From: Stagnihabitans tardus
GTDB lineage: Bacteria > Pseudomonadota > Alphaproteobacteria > Rhodobacterales > Rhodobacteraceae
Length of the DNA: 64,000 bases
NCBI RefSeq assembly: GCF_009925085.1
Contig: NZ_JAABNR010000008.1
Span: 62,001 to 126,000, forward strand
Reading direction: 5' to 3'
Shown: positions 29,035 through 37,020 of the stretch, one piece after another
Numbering within the stretch: position 1 is the stretch's first letter
How the letters are laid out: each line of letters starts with the position of its first letter
The notes under the pieces: generated by a model
Seen by the model: the letters and a program-made list of their open reading frames with translations, nothing else
What the model was told of the DNA's origin: nothing
The model's database searches: none
Program-made: the position numbers and the translations under genes

Positions 29035-29816
29035 TGCCGGTCGTCGTCCATCCTTCGTCGGTGATCGAGCCCGGGGCGCAACTGGGCGAGAATGTCACCG
29101 TGGGCCCCTTCTGCCTCGTGGGCCCCGAGGTCACGCTTGGCGACGGGGTCGAGCTGAAATCCCATGCCGTGGTCTCGGGCTGGACCGAGGTCGGCGCGGG
29201 CACGGTGATCTTTCCCCATGCGACGGTCGGCGGCGTGCCGCAGGATCTGAAATACAAGGGCGAACGCACGCGGCTTATCGTGGGCCAAAGGAACCGCATC
29301 CGCGAGGGCGCGACCCTGAACCTCGGCACCGAGGGCGGGGGCGGGGTCACGCGCGTGGGCGAAGACAACCTCTTCATGGCGGGCAGCCATGTCGGCCATG
29401 ACTCGGTCGTGGGCAACCGCGTCGTGGTGGCCAATTGCGCCGCCATCGCGGGCCACTGCCAGATCGGCGACGACGTGATCCTGGGTGGGCTTTGCGGCAT
29501 CCACCAATGGGTCCGCATCGGGCGCGGCGCCATCATTGGCGCCCTGACCATGGTGACCAATGACGTGATCCCTTACGGCCTCGTGCAGGCCCCGCGCGGA
29601 GAGCTGGACGGGCTGAACCTGGTGGGGCTGAAGCGCCGGGGCCTGGACCGCGCCGCCATCACGGCCTTGCGCCATGCCTTTGACGAGCTCGCCCGGGGCG
29701 AGGGCTCCTTCCAGGACCGCGCCCGGCGCCTGGCGGATGCCGTGACGCCCGAAGTGGCCGAGATCGCCGCCTTCGTCCTCGGGTCCTCGGACCGCAGCTT
29801 CCTGACGCCGAAATGA
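29034..29816 (+). CDS. lpxA: UDP-N-acetylglucosamine acyltransferase
   Basis: 260 aa. First step of lipid A synthesis. Built of hexapeptide repeats forming a left-handed beta-helix (about residues 1-185; SSVIEPGAQLGENVTVGPFCLVG and onward), with the catalytic-base region GSHVGHDSVVGNRVVVANCAAIAGH and IHQWVRIGRGAIIGA, then a helical C-terminus (LVGLKRRGLDRAAI). Overlaps fabZ by one base and lpxI by four. Confidence 0.98.
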   Translation: MPVVVHPSSVIEPGAQLGENVTVGPFCLVGPEVTLGDGVELKSHAVVSGWTEVGAGTVIFPHATVGGVPQDLKYKGERTRLIVGQRNRIREGATLNLGTEGGGGVTRVGEDNLFMAGSHVGHDSVVGNRVVVANCAAIAGHCQIGDDVILGGLCGIHQWVRIGRGAIIGALTMVTNDVIPYGLVQAPRGELDGLNLVGLKRRGLDRAAITALRHAFDELARGEGSFQDRARRLADAVTPEVAEIAAFVLGSSDRSFLTPK

Positions 29817-30607
29817 GCGGTCCGGCGAAACTGGCCCTGATCGCCGGAGCCGGGGGCCTGCCCGGAGCGGTCCTGGCCGCCTTGCCCCGGCGCCCCTATC
29901 TTTGCGCGCTCGAGGGATTTGCCGCCGATGCGACCCCCGATGTGACCCTGCGGGCCGAGCGGCTGATCCCCTTCCTGCATCACCTGAGGGAAGAGGGCAT
30001 CACCGAGGTCTGTCTCGTGGGCGCCGTCCGCCGCCCGCGCATGGACCCCGCGCTCTTCGACCCTGCCACGGCCATGCTGGTCCCCGCCATGATCGCGGCC
30101 TTTGCCGCCGGGGACGATGCGACGCTGCGCTTCTTCCTCGGCCTTCTCGAGGAGCACGGGCTTGAGGTCCGGGGCGTCGATGAGCTGGCGCCGGGGCTCT
30201 TGCCCGGCCCGGGGCTCTTGGCGGGCAGCCTGCCGCCCCAGGCCGAGGCCGATGCGACCCGCGCTGCCGCCATCGTGGCGGCTCTGGGGGCCGTGGATGT
30301 GGGCCAGGCCTGCGTCGTCGCGGGGGGCCTGTGCCTCGGGGTCGAGGCCTTGCCCGGCACCGATGCGCTGCTCTCCCAGGTGGCGGCCTGCGCGCCGCAA
30401 TCCGGCAAGGGGCTCCTGTTCAAGGGCGCCAAGCCGGGCCAGGACCGCCGCGTCGATCTGCCGACCGTCGGCCTGGCGACGGTCCAGGGCATCGCCCGCG
30501 CCGGTCTTGCAGGGCTGGTGATCGAGGCGGGCTCGGTCATCCTTCTCGACCGGGACCAGGTCCTGGACTTCGCCGCCGCCCAAGGGCTTTTCCTGTGGGC
30601 GCGCTGA
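29813..30607 (+). CDS. lpxI: UDP-2,3-diacylglucosamine pyrophosphatase LpxI (DUF1009)
   Basis: 264 aa. The alphaproteobacterial replacement for LpxH; hydrolyses UDP-2,3-diacylglucosamine to lipid X. Recognised by LALIAGAGGLPGAVLAAL, VCLVGAVRRPRMDPALFD, GLLAGSLPPQAEADA and GLLFKGAKPGQDRRVDLPTVGLATV (the catalytic-domain signature with conserved Asp). It lies between lpxA and lpxB as expected; the coding end overlaps the lpxB start by 13 bases. An LpxH-like phosphoesterase also occurs at the right edge of the window but in another context. Confidence 0.95.
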   Translation: MSGPAKLALIAGAGGLPGAVLAALPRRPYLCALEGFAADATPDVTLRAERLIPFLHHLREEGITEVCLVGAVRRPRMDPALFDPATAMLVPAMIAAFAAGDDATLRFFLGLLEEHGLEVRGVDELAPGLLPGPGLLAGSLPPQAEADATRAAAIVAALGAVDVGQACVVAGGLCLGVEALPGTDALLSQVAACAPQSGKGLLFKGAKPGQDRRVDLPTVGLATVQGIARAGLAGLVIEAGSVILLDRDQVLDFAAAQGLFLWAR

Positions 30608-31716
30608 GCTTCTTCCTGGTGGCCGGAGAGCCCTCGGGCGACAAGCTTGGCGCCGCGCTGATGGCGGGGCTGAAAGAGCTCTCCCCGGGCGTGACCTTCC
30701 AGGGCGTGGGCGGGCCCTTGATGCAAGAGCAGGGGATGGTGTCACTCTTCCCGATGGAAGAGCTCTCGATCATGGGCCTGGCCGAGGTCCTGCCCAAGTA
30801 TTTCCACCTCAAGCGCCGCATCCGCGAGACGGCCGAAGCCTGCCTGGCCGCCAATCCCGCCGCTCTCATCACCATCGACAGCCCGGATTTCTGCCTGTGG
30901 GTGGCGGGGCTGGTGAAGGCCGCGACGCCCCTGCGCACGATCCATTACGTCGCGCCCTCGGTCTGGGCCTGGCGCCCGGGGCGTGCGCGCAAGATGGCCC
31001 GGGTGATCGACCATGTCCTGGCTTTGCTGCCCTTCGAGCCGCCCCTGATGACCTCCGCCGGCATGACCTGCGATTTCGTGGGCCATCCGGTCGTGGCCGA
31101 GCCGCGGGCCTCCAAGGCCGAGCTTGCGCTGATCCCCGGCGGCGATCCGCTGGTCCTGTGTCTGCCCGGCTCACGCCGGGGCGAGATCCTGCGCCTTGCC
31201 CCAAGGATGGGAGAGACTCTGACCGCGCTGAAGGCCCGCCATCCCGGGGTCAGGGCCGTGCTGCCGACCCTGCCGCATCTGAAGGCCCTCATCGAGGAGA
31301 TGACCCAGGACTGGCCCGTTCCGCCGCAGATCACCACGGATCCGGCCGAAAAGCGCGCGGCCTTTGGCCTGGCCGATGTGGCGCTTGCGGCTTCGGGCAC
31401 CGTCAGCCTGGAATTGGCCGCCAACCAATGCCCCATGGTCATCGCCTATGACCTGCATCCGATCACGCTGTGGCTGATGCGGCGCATGTCCCTGACCGAC
31501 ACCTATACTCTGGTGAACCTGGTCTCCGAGACGCGCCATATCCCTGAATATATCGGCGAAGACTTCCTGCCCGGCCCGGTCGCCAAGGCGCTGGAGCGGG
31601 TCCTGGCCAATCCCGGACCGCAAGAGGATGCCATGGCGCTCACCATGGTGCGCCTGGGGCTAGGCGCCGAGCCCCCCGGCCTGCGCGCCGCAAGGTCCGT
31701 CCTCGCGCATCTTTAG
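30595..31716 (+). CDS. lpxB: Lipid-A-disaccharide synthase
   Basis: 373 aa, GT19 family. Joins lipid X and UDP-2,3-diacylglucosamine. Motifs: FFLVAGEPSGDKLGAALM at the N-terminus, GVGGPLM, APSVWAWRPGRARKM, LPGSRRGEILRL and ALAASGTVSLELAANQCPMVIAY. Start GTG 30595 inside the end of lpxI; the conserved FFLVAGEPSGD follows at once, so no longer N-terminus is needed. Last gene of the envelope cluster, followed by a 61-bp repeat with a hairpin. Confidence 0.97.
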   Translation: MGALSFFLVAGEPSGDKLGAALMAGLKELSPGVTFQGVGGPLMQEQGMVSLFPMEELSIMGLAEVLPKYFHLKRRIRETAEACLAANPAALITIDSPDFCLWVAGLVKAATPLRTIHYVAPSVWAWRPGRARKMARVIDHVLALLPFEPPLMTSAGMTCDFVGHPVVAEPRASKAELALIPGGDPLVLCLPGSRRGEILRLAPRMGETLTALKARHPGVRAVLPTLPHLKALIEEMTQDWPVPPQITTDPAEKRAAFGLADVALAASGTVSLELAANQCPMVIAYDLHPITLWLMRRMSLTDTYTLVNLVSETRHIPEYIGEDFLPGPVAKALERVLANPGPQEDAMALTMVRLGLGAEPPGLRAARSVLAHL

Positions 31717-31732
31717 CCTTTCACCCGTCCCC

Positions 31733-31793
31733 AAATATCCACGGGGATTTTCAAGGGGAGCGTGCTCCCCTTGAAGCGGGGGGCTCGGGGGGC
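31733..31793. repeat. 61-bp perfect repeat with long hairpin (copy A)
   Basis: Identical over 61 bp to 61087-61147. It includes AAATATCCACGGGG (reverse form of the CCCCGTGGATATTT motif) and a near-perfect hairpin TCAAGGGGAGC-GT-GCTCCCCTTGA (31751-31774), then a G-rich tail. It sits 16 bp after lpxB and probably acts as its terminator. Further GC hairpins continue to about 31850. Confidence 0.85.
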
Positions 31794-31868
31794 TTGCGGC
31801 CCCCCGATTGCGGGGGTGCGGGGGCGGCAGCCCCCGCTTCGGGCGACGGCGTCAGCCGGCGCAATCCC

Positions 31869-33530
31869 TCAATACCGCGCATCCCCCAAGCCACAAAACG
31901 GATCCACCGGCGTCCCCGTCCCCCAGTCCGCCCGCCCCATCAAGCACTCCACCACCGCCCTTTGCATCGAGGGCATCGTGGCCCAAGCATTCACATAGCA
32001 GGGCACGCGGGGCGCATCGTAAAGGTAATAGGGCCAGCCGAAAGAGATCATGACCGTCGGGATATCATGCCAGCGCCGCGCCATTGCCTCGCCGAAATGG
32101 CCGGTCAGCTTCAGCCAATCGAGGAAGATATGGCTGCGGGTCAACAGCGTCTCCTCGCCGAAGAGATAAAGCATCAGGTCCCAGTCCTCCGGCACCACCT
32201 TCATCCCCGGGGCAAACATCGTCACCTCGAAGCCTTCCGCCTTCAGCATCTCCGGCAGGTCAAAGGGCAGGGGATGGGGCACGAAGGGCACGACCACCCC
32301 GCCCGAGACCACCAGGACCCGCCGATGGCGCGCGGGCGACAGGGGCAGCGTCGCGCGCACATCCTTCACCAGGTGCGGCGCGCGCTGCGTCACCGCCATG
32401 GCCGCCTCGCGCGCCTCCGCCCGGCCCAAAGCCGCGCGGTCGACCTTGAAGGGCCCCGCCACATGCAGCCCCGCCCAGGCCTTCAGCCCCAGGACCCGCG
32501 TCAGCGCCTCATCGAGCCGCCGCTCCGAGATCCGCCCCTCCGCCACCGCCACCTTGATGCGCGCCACATCGGCCTCGGCATCGGTGGAGAACAGGATGAT
32601 GTCGCAGCCATTCTCGATCACCTCGGGCAGCATCTCGTCCCGGCTCGCCCAGGCGCCAAACCCCGCCATCGGCGTTGCATCCGAGACGATGACCCCGTTG
32701 AACCCCAGCTCCCCGCGCAGAAGGTCGATGTTCAAGGCCCGGTTGACCGAGGCCGGACGGTAAGCCTCCACCCCCGCGCCGCCATAGGCCGGCAGGGCGA
32801 TATGGGCCGACATGACCGACATGACCCCCGCCTTGATCGCATTGCCGTAAAGCCGACCGAAGGTGGCCCGCCACTCTTCCATCGACAGCGGATTGATCGT
32901 GGTCACCAGGTGCTGGTCGCGGTCGTCATAGCCCTCGCCCGGCCAGTGCTTGACCGTGGCCGCCACGCCAAGCGACTGGAATTCGTCGATCTGCGCCAGG
33001 GCCTGGGCCTCGACCGTGTCGATATCGGCGCCGAAGCCACGCGTCGCCACGATGGCCGACCGCCAGGCCTTGTTCAGATCCACGACCGGGGTAAAGCTCC
33101 AGTTGATGCCCACGGCCCGCGCCTCGGTCCCCATGATCCGCGCGATGCGGCGGCTCGCCTGCAGGTCATTCACCGCCGCCAGCGCGATGGGGTTCGGCAC
33201 CTCGGTCCCCACGGCAAGGCTCATCCGGCTGCCCTCGAGGTCGGCCGAGACCAGGAGCGGCACATTGGCCTGCCCTTGAGCCGCCTCGATGAAACCCGCC
33301 TCGTAATCGAGGTCCGGCGTATAGCTCCGCGTGATCCCGGCCGGTTTCAGGGCGCCAAGCCGCGCCAGCGCCTCGGGGTCCTGACCCATGGAGTGAAAGA
33401 CGAAGAGCTGGCCGACCTTCTCTTCGGGCGAGAGCCGCGCCTTGGTCTGGCGCACCCATTCGATGGACTCGGGGCCCAGGTTGAAGGGCGCGCGGGACAG
33501 GATTTCGGTTTCGGTATCAGTATGGGACAT
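31869..33530 (-). CDS. Glycoside hydrolase family 3 protein (beta-N-acetylhexosaminidase-like)
   Basis: 553 aa. GH3 TIM-barrel domain about residues 20-345: KVGQLFVFHSMG, DLEGSRMSLAVGTEVPNP, NWSFTPVVDLNKAWRSAIVATRGFG, VKHWPGEGYDDRDQH (the NagZ-type KHFPGHG loop, here changed) and the nucleophile Asp in GVIVSDATPMAG. A C-terminal alpha/beta domain (residues about 385-553) is present, unlike short NagZ enzymes. It lacks a signal peptide, so a cytoplasmic role in sugar or muropeptide turnover is likely. ATG 33530 is preceded by GAGGAGG. Confidence 0.88.
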   Translation of the reverse strand: MSHTDTETEILSRAPFNLGPESIEWVRQTKARLSPEEKVGQLFVFHSMGQDPEALARLGALKPAGITRSYTPDLDYEAGFIEAAQGQANVPLLVSADLEGSRMSLAVGTEVPNPIALAAVNDLQASRRIARIMGTEARAVGINWSFTPVVDLNKAWRSAIVATRGFGADIDTVEAQALAQIDEFQSLGVAATVKHWPGEGYDDRDQHLVTTINPLSMEEWRATFGRLYGNAIKAGVMSVMSAHIALPAYGGAGVEAYRPASVNRALNIDLLRGELGFNGVIVSDATPMAGFGAWASRDEMLPEVIENGCDIILFSTDAEADVARIKVAVAEGRISERRLDEALTRVLGLKAWAGLHVAGPFKVDRAALGRAEAREAAMAVTQRAPHLVKDVRATLPLSPARHRRVLVVSGGVVVPFVPHPLPFDLPEMLKAEGFEVTMFAPGMKVVPEDWDLMLYLFGEETLLTRSHIFLDWLKLTGHFGEAMARRWHDIPTVMISFGWPYYLYDAPRVPCYVNAWATMPSMQRAVVECLMGRADWGTGTPVDPFCGLGDARY

Positions 33531-33804
33531 GGGGGTTCCTCCTCGCCGCAGGAAAGTCCGCCCCGCCAGGGAAAGCAAGCCCGCAGGAGCGCCCCGCCAA
33601 CCGCCGTCCCCCGGTTTTCCGCCGCCGCACCCCCGCCAGGCCCCCGGAGACCAGGGCCCCCGGACCCGATCCCCAGTCGGCGGGGCCACCTCGACCCTGT
33701 CGCCCCAGGGTGCAGTCGGCGGGGCGCCGCCATCCGCCGCCGCGCCTTCCCCTGCAAGCCCCCATTGCAACTCCGCCCCGCCCGCGCCAAGGTCCGGGCC
33801 CATC
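33531..33804 (+). repeat. GC-rich divergent intergenic region with CAGTCGGCGG cluster 4
   Basis: This 274-bp region separates the divergent GH3 and TauE genes. No gene is supported. It holds two copies of the dispersed motif, CAGTCGGCGG at 33674-33683 and 33713-33722, both followed by GGGC. Promoters for both genes must be here but I cannot assign clear -35/-10 boxes. Confidence 0.5.
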
Positions 33805-34563
33805 ATGACCCTGACCGAAATCCTGCTTCTCTATGCCGGCGGCCTTCTCGCGGGCGTCATCAATGTCATCGTCGGAGGCGCAGGCTTTCTGACCTTCCCC
33901 CTCCTCCTCGCCGCCGGGATGACCGAGATCGAGGCCAATGCCTCGAATTTCGTCGCCGTTCTGCCCGCCAACCTGGTGGGCACCTGGGTCTATCGCCACG
34001 AGATGAAGGTCATCCCCCATCTGCCGCTGCGCCTGGGACTGGCCGCCACCGGAGGGCTCCTGGGCGCGGTTCTCCTGATCACGACGGGCGAGCAGAGCTT
34101 CCAGGCCGCCATCCCCTGGCTCCTCCTTTTCGCCACGACCTCCTTCGCCGTGGGCCCCACGATTCGCGCAGGGGTCGAGCGCCTGGGCAGCTTCGACCGT
34201 GGCCGCTGGCTTGGCCTGCAACTGGCGCTGGAATTCGGCGTCTATGTCTATTCGGGTTACTTCGGCCTTGGCATGGGGATCATCCTCTTTGCCATCTACG
34301 GCGTCTTCACCACCATGACGATCCACGAGGGCAACGCGGTCCGCAACATCACGACCTCGGTTTCGAGCCTGGTGGCGATCGGGCTTTTCATCCGCGGCGG
34401 GCTGATCGACTGGGGGCCTGCGCTGATCATGATGGCGGGCGCGGTCTGTGGCGGCTATGTCGCGGTCAAGGTCGCCCGCAGCATCCCCGCCGTCGTGGTT
34501 CGCCGCAGCATCCTCGTCTGGGCCGTGGTCCTGACCGCCGTCGCCTTCTGGCGCTACCTCTGA
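33805..34563 (+). CDS. TauE/SafE family sulfite-exporter-like permease
   Basis: 252 aa with about eight membrane helices in two repeats, each starting with the family's VNVIVGGAGFLTFPLLL-type motif (GLLAGVINVIVGGAGFLTFPLL; GLGMGIILFAIYGVFTTM). Inner membrane; members move sulfite, organosulfonates or other small anions. It was the chromosomal neighbour of the tRNA-Cys gene before phage insertion. ATG 33805; the longer in-frame upstream reading is GC-rich noise. Confidence 0.88.
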   Translation: MTLTEILLLYAGGLLAGVINVIVGGAGFLTFPLLLAAGMTEIEANASNFVAVLPANLVGTWVYRHEMKVIPHLPLRLGLAATGGLLGAVLLITTGEQSFQAAIPWLLLFATTSFAVGPTIRAGVERLGSFDRGRWLGLQLALEFGVYVYSGYFGLGMGIILFAIYGVFTTMTIHEGNAVRNITTSVSSLVAIGLFIRGGLIDWGPALIMMAGAVCGGYVAVKVARSIPAVVVRRSILVWAVVLTAVAFWRYL

Positions 34564-34623
34564 CGCAAGGCCCGGCACCGCGCCCGGCGCGGCCCTGCAA
34601 GTATCTGAACTGGAAGGGAACCT

Positions 34624-34670
34624 TGGAGGCGGGTACCGGAATCGAACCGGTCTACACGGATTTGCAATCC
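34624..34670 (-). repeat. attL: displaced 3' part of the original tRNA-Cys
   Basis: On the minus strand this reads as the anticodon loop, variable region, T-arm and acceptor 3' strand of a tRNA-Cys (GGATTGCAAATCCGTG ... ACCCGCCTCCA) with no matching 5' half beyond 34670. It matches 53748-53794 closely: 16 bp CACGGATTTGCAATCC (34655-34670) and 11 bp TGGAGGCGGGT (34624-34634) are identical. The T-stem is ACCGG/CCGGT here and GCGGG/CCCGC in the intact tRNA. This is the left attachment site. Confidence 0.9.
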
Positions 34671-34743
34671 AGTAGACTTTGCAGGCGCAGCAACGCCCTA
34701 CGCTGAAAAGCGTATCGGGACAAACGGCGACCATTTGGGGAAC

Positions 34744-34757
34744 CTGATACAGGGGGG
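34744..34757 (+). promoter_or_regulatory. Candidate integrase arm site, left (CTGATACAGGGGGG)
   Basis: CTGATACAGGGGGG lies 74 bp inside the left core. Related strings TGATACGGGGG (53693-53703) and CTGATACGGTGG (53704-53715) lie 64-86 bp inside the right core, in the same orientation. Repeats on both phage arms at similar distance from the core resemble integrase arm-type sites (inference). Close by are a TACGCT-GAAA-AGCGTA hairpin (34699-34714) and GGGAACC/GGTTCCC arms (34738-34744, 34756-34762) around the RBS of the next gene. Confidence 0.45.
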
Positions 34758-34762
34758 TTCCC

Positions 34763-35515
34763 GTGGCTAGGGTCATCCAATTGAACGGCCAGAGGCCGGG
34801 CGGGTGGGCCAAGGATCGGTGGGAATGGCTGAAGCGCGTGAGGCGGGATGACCGCTTGGCGCCCATGACCCGCCTGATAGCGCACGCCCTGGGGTTCGGC
34901 TTTGCCAACTGGGATAACGGCGAGTGCCGCCCGGGACATGCCGCCATTGCGGAAGATTGTGGAACTTCCATTCGCACGGTCGAACGGTCCATGGCCGAAC
35001 TTGAGCGCGGTGGGTGGGTGGTTCGGATCGGTCGGGAAGCGCCCGGCCTCTCGGCCCTGATCCGGTTTTCCTTCCCCGAACGCCCGCCAGAAATGGCGGC
35101 CGAACGCCCGCCAGAAATGGCGGCCGAACGCCCGCCAGAAATGGCGGGCGACGAAGATCAACGCCCGCCAAATCTGTCGTCAACGCCCGCCAAATCTGGC
35201 GGGACATATAAGGAAGAACCAAAATTGAACCATAAAACACGCCTGCCCCTGCACGCTACCCGCGTCACTGTTCCGGGGGGTGCGAGGCCCACGCCGCTGC
35301 AAGCCCTGGTTGGCATCAACAGCGAGGCCAGGGCCGATTGGGACGAGTGGCTGAGGTCGCATGGCTTCCCGACCCTGGACAAGATCGGCCAGCATATCCC
35401 CCACGCCGGGGCGGTGTATTTCGATATGCCCTGGCGCTACCCGCCCCGGGCAGACGACGAGGCGTCCACCCGCACCGCTGGCAGGTTCGCTGAGTGGCTG
35501 AGAATTAGGGCCTGA
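34763..35515 (+). CDS. Winged-helix phage protein, probable replication initiator carrying iteron repeats
   Basis: 250 aa, GTG start at 34763 behind AGGGGGG. The N-terminal part (about residues 20-105) is a helix-turn-helix domain of the kind found in phage replication or DnaD/lambda-O-like proteins (GHAAIAEDCGTSIRTVERSMAELERGGWVVRIG). The middle (residues about 105-150) is encoded by tandem DNA repeats giving ERPPEMAA three times, then related sequence. A C-terminal domain (about residues 185-250) is of unknown function. First phage gene after attL. Replication role is inferred from position, HTH and the embedded iterons; it could instead be a regulator. Confidence 0.65.
   Translation: MARVIQLNGQRPGGWAKDRWEWLKRVRRDDRLAPMTRLIAHALGFGFANWDNGECRPGHAAIAEDCGTSIRTVERSMAELERGGWVVRIGREAPGLSALIRFSFPERPPEMAAERPPEMAAERPPEMAGDEDQRPPNLSSTPAKSGGTYKEEPKLNHKTRLPLHATRVTVPGGARPTPLQALVGINSEARADWDEWLRSHGFPTLDKIGQHIPHAGAVYFDMPWRYPPRADDEASTRTAGRFAEWLRIRA
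35077..35203 (+). repeat. Iteron-like tandem repeats, candidate phage replication origin
   Basis: Three exact or near-exact 24-bp tandem copies start at 35077, 35101 and 35125. Each contains the inverted repeat CCGCCA-GAAA-TGGCGG. Two further 22-bp copies start at 35159 and 35181 with AACGCCCGCCAAATCTG. All five share AACGCCCGCCA. The array is within the coding sequence of the HTH protein, as lambda ori iterons are within gene O. Confidence 0.8.
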
Positions 35516-35519
35516 GAAA

Positions 35520-35729
35520 ATGACGGGGGCAGGGATGAACGAAAACGGCGCAAAGCTGGAAGGTGTGAAGCGGATTGCTGACTTCCTCGGGGTGGACGAA
35601 AGCACGGTGCGGCGGTGGATCAAGAACCCGAAAAGGGGGGCGCCGATCCGCAAGTTGGGCGGGCGCTATTTCGCCTGGGAGGCCGATCTTGTGAACTGGC
35701 TTTCGGGGCAGGGCCTCTTGCCCGCCTAG
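35520..35729 (+). CDS. Small helix-turn-helix DNA-binding protein
   Basis: 69 aa. Residues about 14-62 form a helix-turn-helix of the HTH_17/terminase-small-like type (VKRIADFLGVDESTVRRWIKNPKRGAPIRKLGGRYFAWEADLVNWL). It starts four bases after the previous stop; ATG 35535 (M6) is an alternative start. It sits at the head of the morphogenesis module, just before a run of 10-bp repeats (35735-35774), so it could be a packaging or late-transcription DNA-binding factor. A separate P27-type small terminase exists at 41762. Confidence 0.75.
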   Translation: MTGAGMNENGAKLEGVKRIADFLGVDESTVRRWIKNPKRGAPIRKLGGRYFAWEADLVNWLSGQGLLPA

Positions 35730-35734
35730 TGATT

Positions 35735-35774
35735 GCCCGGTTTCGCCCGGTTCCGCCCGATTTTGCGCGGTTTG
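35735..35774 (+). repeat. Four 10-bp direct repeats before the portal gene
   Basis: GCCCGGTTTC, GCCCGGTTCC, GCCCGATTTT and GCGCGGTTTG follow each other without gaps at 35735-35774, about one helical turn apart. They fill the only gap between the small HTH gene and the portal gene. Helically phased repeats here suggest a protein-binding array, either an operator or a packaging (cos/pac) recognition site; CTAGG...CCTAG arms follow at 35780-35796. Confidence 0.6.
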
Positions 35775-35817
35775 CGGGACTAGGCACAACCCCTAGGGGC
35801 GGGCGTAGAAAAGGAGC

Positions 35818-37020
35818 ATGGAAAAGCAATCCCTCTTCGCCCGCCTCTTCCGCCCCTCGGCCAAGTCTGTGGCCGATCCCTGGGCCGATCTTTTCCAGCT
35901 TTTCGGCGTGGTCCAGACTTCCACCGGCGTGGCGATTTCGGCCGATGCGGCCGCCCGGGTGCCTGCGGTGGGCCATGCAATCCGCCTGATTTCCAACGCG
36001 GCGGCGATCCTGCCCCGGGTGGTCAAGAAGGTGGCTGAAGATGGCACCGAAACCCGCATGGCGGGGCATTGGGCGGAAGCCCTCTTGAACCGCCAAGCCA
36101 ATGACTGGACTTCGGGCTTTGACCTGATCCGGGATTGCATGGTGGACGCCCTGACCGATGACCGGGGCGGCCTGATCTATGCCAACCGGTCATCCTCGGG
36201 CAAGGTGGTGGAGTTGATCCGCTATCGGTCGGGCGTCATGACGGTGGATTATCACCAGAAGACCGGCCAGCCGTTTTACCGGATGGAAAGCGCCCCGGTC
36301 GAGGCGGCCAAGGTGGTGCATCTGCGGCCGATCTTCGGCAAGTCGCCTCTCACCATGTTCCGGGAAGCCATCGGGATTGCGGTTGTCCTGGAGCAACACG
36401 CGGCCGCGCTTTTCAGCAAGGGGGCGCGGCCCTCGGGTGTTTTGTCGTTCCCAAAGGGGATGGGTCAAGACGCGGTGAACAAGGCGCGGGAAGGCTGGAG
36501 GGCGACCCATGAGGGCGCCGACCCCGGGGGGAAAACCGCAATCCTGTATGACGGGGCAGAGTTCAAGCCGCTGGCCTTCACGTCCACCGATGCGCAATTC
36601 ATCGAAAACCGCAACTTCCAGATTTTGGAGGTTGCCCGGGCCTTCGGGGTGCCGCCGTCGATGCTTTACCAACTGGACCGCGCCACCTGGGGCAATACGG
36701 AACAGATGGGCAAGGAGTTTCTGGTGTGGTGCCTGGAACCGTGGCTTCAGGCCCTTGAAGGCGCCTTCACCCGGTGCCTTTTGGGCAAGGGCGATCTGGT
36801 CATCCGGTTTGACCGGGATGACATGACCCGCGCCGATCTGGTCACCCGCGCCACGGCAATTTCCTCTCTGACTTCGGCCCGGGTCATCAACCCCAATGAA
36901 GGCCGGGGATGGCTTGGCATGGCGCCCTATGCGGGCGGGGAAGAGTTTGCCAACCCGCATATCAACCCGGATCGGGACGGCGCCCCGGCCAAGAATGAGG
37001 CGCCGAATGGAACTCTCTGA
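35818..37020 (+). CDS. Phage portal protein (HK97 family)
   Basis: 400 aa. It forms the dodecameric DNA gateway at one capsid vertex. Family features: AAARVPAVGHAIRLISNAAAILPRVV near the N-terminus, HWAEALLNRQANDWTSGFDLIRDCMVDALTDDRGGLIYANR, VHLRPIFGKSPLTMFREAIGIAVVLEQHAAALFSKGARPSGVLSFP, and FGVPPSMLYQLDRATWGNTEQMGKEFLVWCLEPWLQALE, the diagnostic C-terminal core. ATG 35818 follows AAAAGGAGC. The end overlaps the next gene by 14 bases. Confidence 0.95.
   Translation: MEKQSLFARLFRPSAKSVADPWADLFQLFGVVQTSTGVAISADAAARVPAVGHAIRLISNAAAILPRVVKKVAEDGTETRMAGHWAEALLNRQANDWTSGFDLIRDCMVDALTDDRGGLIYANRSSSGKVVELIRYRSGVMTVDYHQKTGQPFYRMESAPVEAAKVVHLRPIFGKSPLTMFREAIGIAVVLEQHAAALFSKGARPSGVLSFPKGMGQDAVNKAREGWRATHEGADPGGKTAILYDGAEFKPLAFTSTDAQFIENRNFQILEVARAFGVPPSMLYQLDRATWGNTEQMGKEFLVWCLEPWLQALEGAFTRCLLGKGDLVIRFDRDDMTRADLVTRATAISSLTSARVINPNEGRGWLGMAPYAGGEEFANPHINPDRDGAPAKNEAPNGTL

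Noticed and set aside
34624-34700. A second tRNA-Cys at the left prophage end
   Set aside because: Only the 3' half from the anticodon arm onward is present; upstream of the core no D-arm or matching acceptor strand exists, so it is an attachment-site remnant.
35077-35203. Tandem repeats as a CRISPR array
   Set aside because: Units are contiguous 22-24 bp without unique spacers and lie in frame within a coding sequence; no cas genes are near.
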